From Chitinophaga pinensis (lineage in GTDB: Bacteria > Planctomycetota > Phycisphaerae > Phycisphaerales > SM1A02): 6,699 nt of DNA. The stretch spans positions 1 to 6,699 of the forward strand of contig CALQCP020000130.1 of the NCBI GenBank assembly GCA_943329105.2, in the 5' to 3' direction. Shown one piece after another: positions 5,274 through 6,699 of this stretch (position 1 is its first letter; every line of letters begins with the position of its first letter). Below the pieces are notes generated by a model. That model was given only the letters and a program-made list of their open reading frames with translations. It ran no database searches and had not been told where the DNA came from. The translations under genes and the position numbers were made by a program.

Positions 5274-6699
5274 TTACGGGCATGGTCCCCATGCGCCAAG
5301 CAGCAGACCAAGGTCAGCGCCGGTGACTACGCCGTCAAGATTCAAGTCGCCCAGGCATCCAGGGGTGCCGCCGGGGCAGGCACCCCATGCGCCAAGCAAG
5401 AGTCCAAGGTCTGCACCGGTGACAACGCCGTCCAAGTTGAGGTCGCCAAGGCAGGACGCTGGCGGCTGGGCGGGGCCGTCGATGACGAGCGAACCACTCA
5501 CTGCGCCGGAGGTAGAACTGAAACTACCAATTACCAAGTGGTAGGTCTGACCCGCCACGAGTTCTTGCGTGAGTGGAAGGCCCGTGTTCGTGGGATTGAG
5601 ACCACTCGAGTAGGCGCCAGTGCACCCAGTGGAGCATGCGCAGTTGTCATCGTTGTAGGCGATGGACGCCATAGTTCCCGCACCAGGACACACGGCGCTG
5701 AGGGCCATTTTGGTGTCATTCACTGAGCCGCACACGCTGAAGGTGTACGCACCCGTGACGGCCGGAGTGAACTTGGACCATGCAGTGTTGTAGATAATGC
5801 TAGTCGTAGTGCCAGTGGCGTTCGTGCCGACCGTCTGGTTGCCCGTGAAGGCGATATTAGTAAACGGACTGCTACCGAATGCCACTGCCGGAGCTGCGTT
5901 GCAGTCCGGGGTTGGTGGCGGGGTCACCGCTACAGTGAGCGGAGAAGGCAGTACTGCGCCGGAGGATGAGCCGCCGATCACAATGTAATACGTCTGCGCC
6001 GCAGTGGCATTCAGCACCACGCTTGACGACGTGCCGCATGAATTGTCGTTGCAGGTAATGACTGCCGAGCCAGCAGCGCACCCATCCAAGATCGCCATAC
6101 GCGTATCGGCACTGCTTGCGCAGGTGTCGATGGTGAACGCGCCGGTGAATGGGGCGACAAACTTGAAGTAGTTGGCGTGATACGCGACGAATCCGCATCC
6201 GCCAGCAACCGGCAAGTCAGTAGACGTCGTCTGGTTGAGCGGTAGGTTGTTGATGCCGGCAGACGCGACTGGGTTGAATGGAGCGCACGGGTCGTACGCA
6301 GGCGGCGGACCTCCTTGGCTTCCCGCATTGATCGGAAGTCCCGCAATATTTTCCCATGCATAGTCAACAATCGTGCGGGTCATTGAAGTTCCCGAGCTGC
6401 CAGCGGCGCCCATGGCGAATCGCATCCAGCCGTAGTGCGTCAGCCCATCGGCGGCAATAAACTTGAAGCCGATGATGTTGTTAGCGCTGTACTGCCAGTT
6501 ACCAGCGGCGGCGCCGAAGGTGACAGCGGTGGTTGCAGTGTTGTACGAACTAGCAGATGTAACTGGTGTATTGAGCGCCACATTGCCGGCTGCGCCAGTG
6601 GTTACTCCCGGGTAGCGAATCTGTCCGCCGCCGGTCGAGTTGAAGAAGTTCATGCCGCCGGCGGTCGAGTAGGGATTCACGTCCCATCCCGGAACGCCG
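5274..6699 (-). CDS. Secreted protein with two PPC-like domains and two dockerin-type repeats (5' end outside window)
   Basis: The frame is open to the right edge, giving 474 codons before TAA at 5276-5274. GTG 6680 is not a likely start because the frame continues upstream as GVPGWD and reads on into VNPY. Numbering from that GTG: residues 1-120 form a surface-protein domain ending in GFKFIAADGLTHYGWMRF and DYAWENIAGLPINAG, typical of secreted planctomycete proteins. Residues 131-252 and 260-401 are two related beta-sandwich repeats resembling the bacterial pre-peptidase C-terminal (PPC) domain. They share FKF/SKF..P..TGA(F/Y)T(I/F), an (A/N)DT(R/K)MA motif, an N-D-(N/D) loop with cysteines, and TY(Y/H)(I/L)VIG. 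Residues 410-433 and 442-465 are identical dockerin-like calcium-binding repeats, D-x-N-x-D-G...D. It is probably an extracellular or cell-surface protein. No catalytic domain is visible in this part; the missing N-terminus could hold one, with the signal peptide. It ends its own transcription unit at the terminator at 5171-5210. Confidence 0.9.
   Translation of the reverse strand, partial: GVPGWDVNPYSTAGGMNFFNSTGGGQIRYPGVTTGAAGNVALNTPVTSASSYNTATTAVTFGAAAGNWQYSANNIIGFKFIAADGLTHYGWMRFAMGAAGSSGTSMTRTIVDYAWENIAGLPINAGSQGGPPPAYDPCAPFNPVASAGINNLPLNQTTSTDLPVAGGCGFVAYHANYFKFVAPFTGAFTIDTCASSADTRMAILDGCAAGSAVITCNDNSCGTSSSVVLNATAAQTYYIVIGGSSSGAVLPSPLTVAVTPPPTPDCNAAPAVAFGSSPFTNIAFTGNQTVGTNATGTTTSIIYNTAWSKFTPAVTGAYTFSVCGSVNDTKMALSAVCPGAGTMASIAYNDDNCACSTGCTGAYSSGLNPTNTGLPLTQELVAGQTYHLVIGSFSSTSGAVSGSLVIDGPAQPPASCLGDLNLDGVVTGADLGLLLGAWGACPGGTPGCLGDLNLDGVVTGADLGLLLGAWGPCP
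5286..5453 (-). repeat. Two tandem dockerin-type repeats, period 96 bp
   Basis: Units 5382-5453 and 5286-5357 (72 bp each, 96 bp apart) encode the same 24 residues, from CLGDLNLDG to GLLLGAWG. They are joined by an ACPGGTPG linker. By direct codon comparison, 11 of 24 codons differ (13 of 72 bases) and every difference is synonymous. Each unit has Asp/Asn/Asp at calcium-loop positions 1, 3 and 5 and Asp at position 12, as in type I dockerins. Confidence 0.9.

Noticed and set aside
3975..5726. Long plus-strand open frames (298 codons at 3975-4871, 185 at 4606-5163, 240 at 5004-5726)
   Set aside because: They lie opposite well-supported minus-strand genes, have low-complexity Arg/Cys/His-rich translations with no recognisable motif, and are expected antisense shadows in GC-rich coding DNA.

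Overview
The window looks like a planctomycete chromosome or metagenomic fragment, most likely Phycisphaerae/Phycisphaerales. The main reason is the secreted protein at the right end. It carries two copies of a dockerin-like GDLNLDGVVTGADLGLLLG repeat, beta-sandwich repeats and an 'HYGWMRF...DYAWENIAGLPINAG' segment, a style common in that group. This assignment is inference from protein style; no rRNA or other phylogenetic marker is present.

All four supported genes lie on the minus strand, so the region reads from right to left. (1) 6699-5274: the C-terminal 474 codons of a large secreted protein with two PPC-like repeats and two dockerin-type repeats. It ends at a strong intrinsic terminator (5171-5210). 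(2) A TTGACA-18-CATTAT promoter (5113-5142) sits so close to the next start codon that the transcript should be almost leaderless. It drives a SET-domain methyltransferase-like gene (5103-4612), which overlaps by 14 bp a 1352-residue membrane NRPS of the epsilon-poly-lysine-synthetase (Pls/PosA) type (4625-567). (3) A 150-bp intergenic space holds a perfect TATAAT -10 box and an 8-bp dyad. (4) 407-1: the N-terminal part of a small membrane protein of a family I associate with succinate dehydrogenase operons; it runs off the left edge.

The most interesting unit is the SET-Pls pair. The NRPS has an adenylation domain, one carrier domain, three pairs of membrane segments and three hexapeptide-repeat modules, and no thioesterase. 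This is the layout of the enzymes that polymerise a basic amino acid into an isopeptide homopolymer. Its predicted pocket has the alpha-amino-binding Asp and a Glu at the position equivalent to 239 of GrsA, which fits a cationic substrate. A SET enzyme translationally linked to such a synthetase suggests, as inference only, that the amino acid, the polymer or the synthetase is N-methylated.

No tRNA, rRNA, CRISPR array or mobile element was seen. The plus strand holds only shadow frames.
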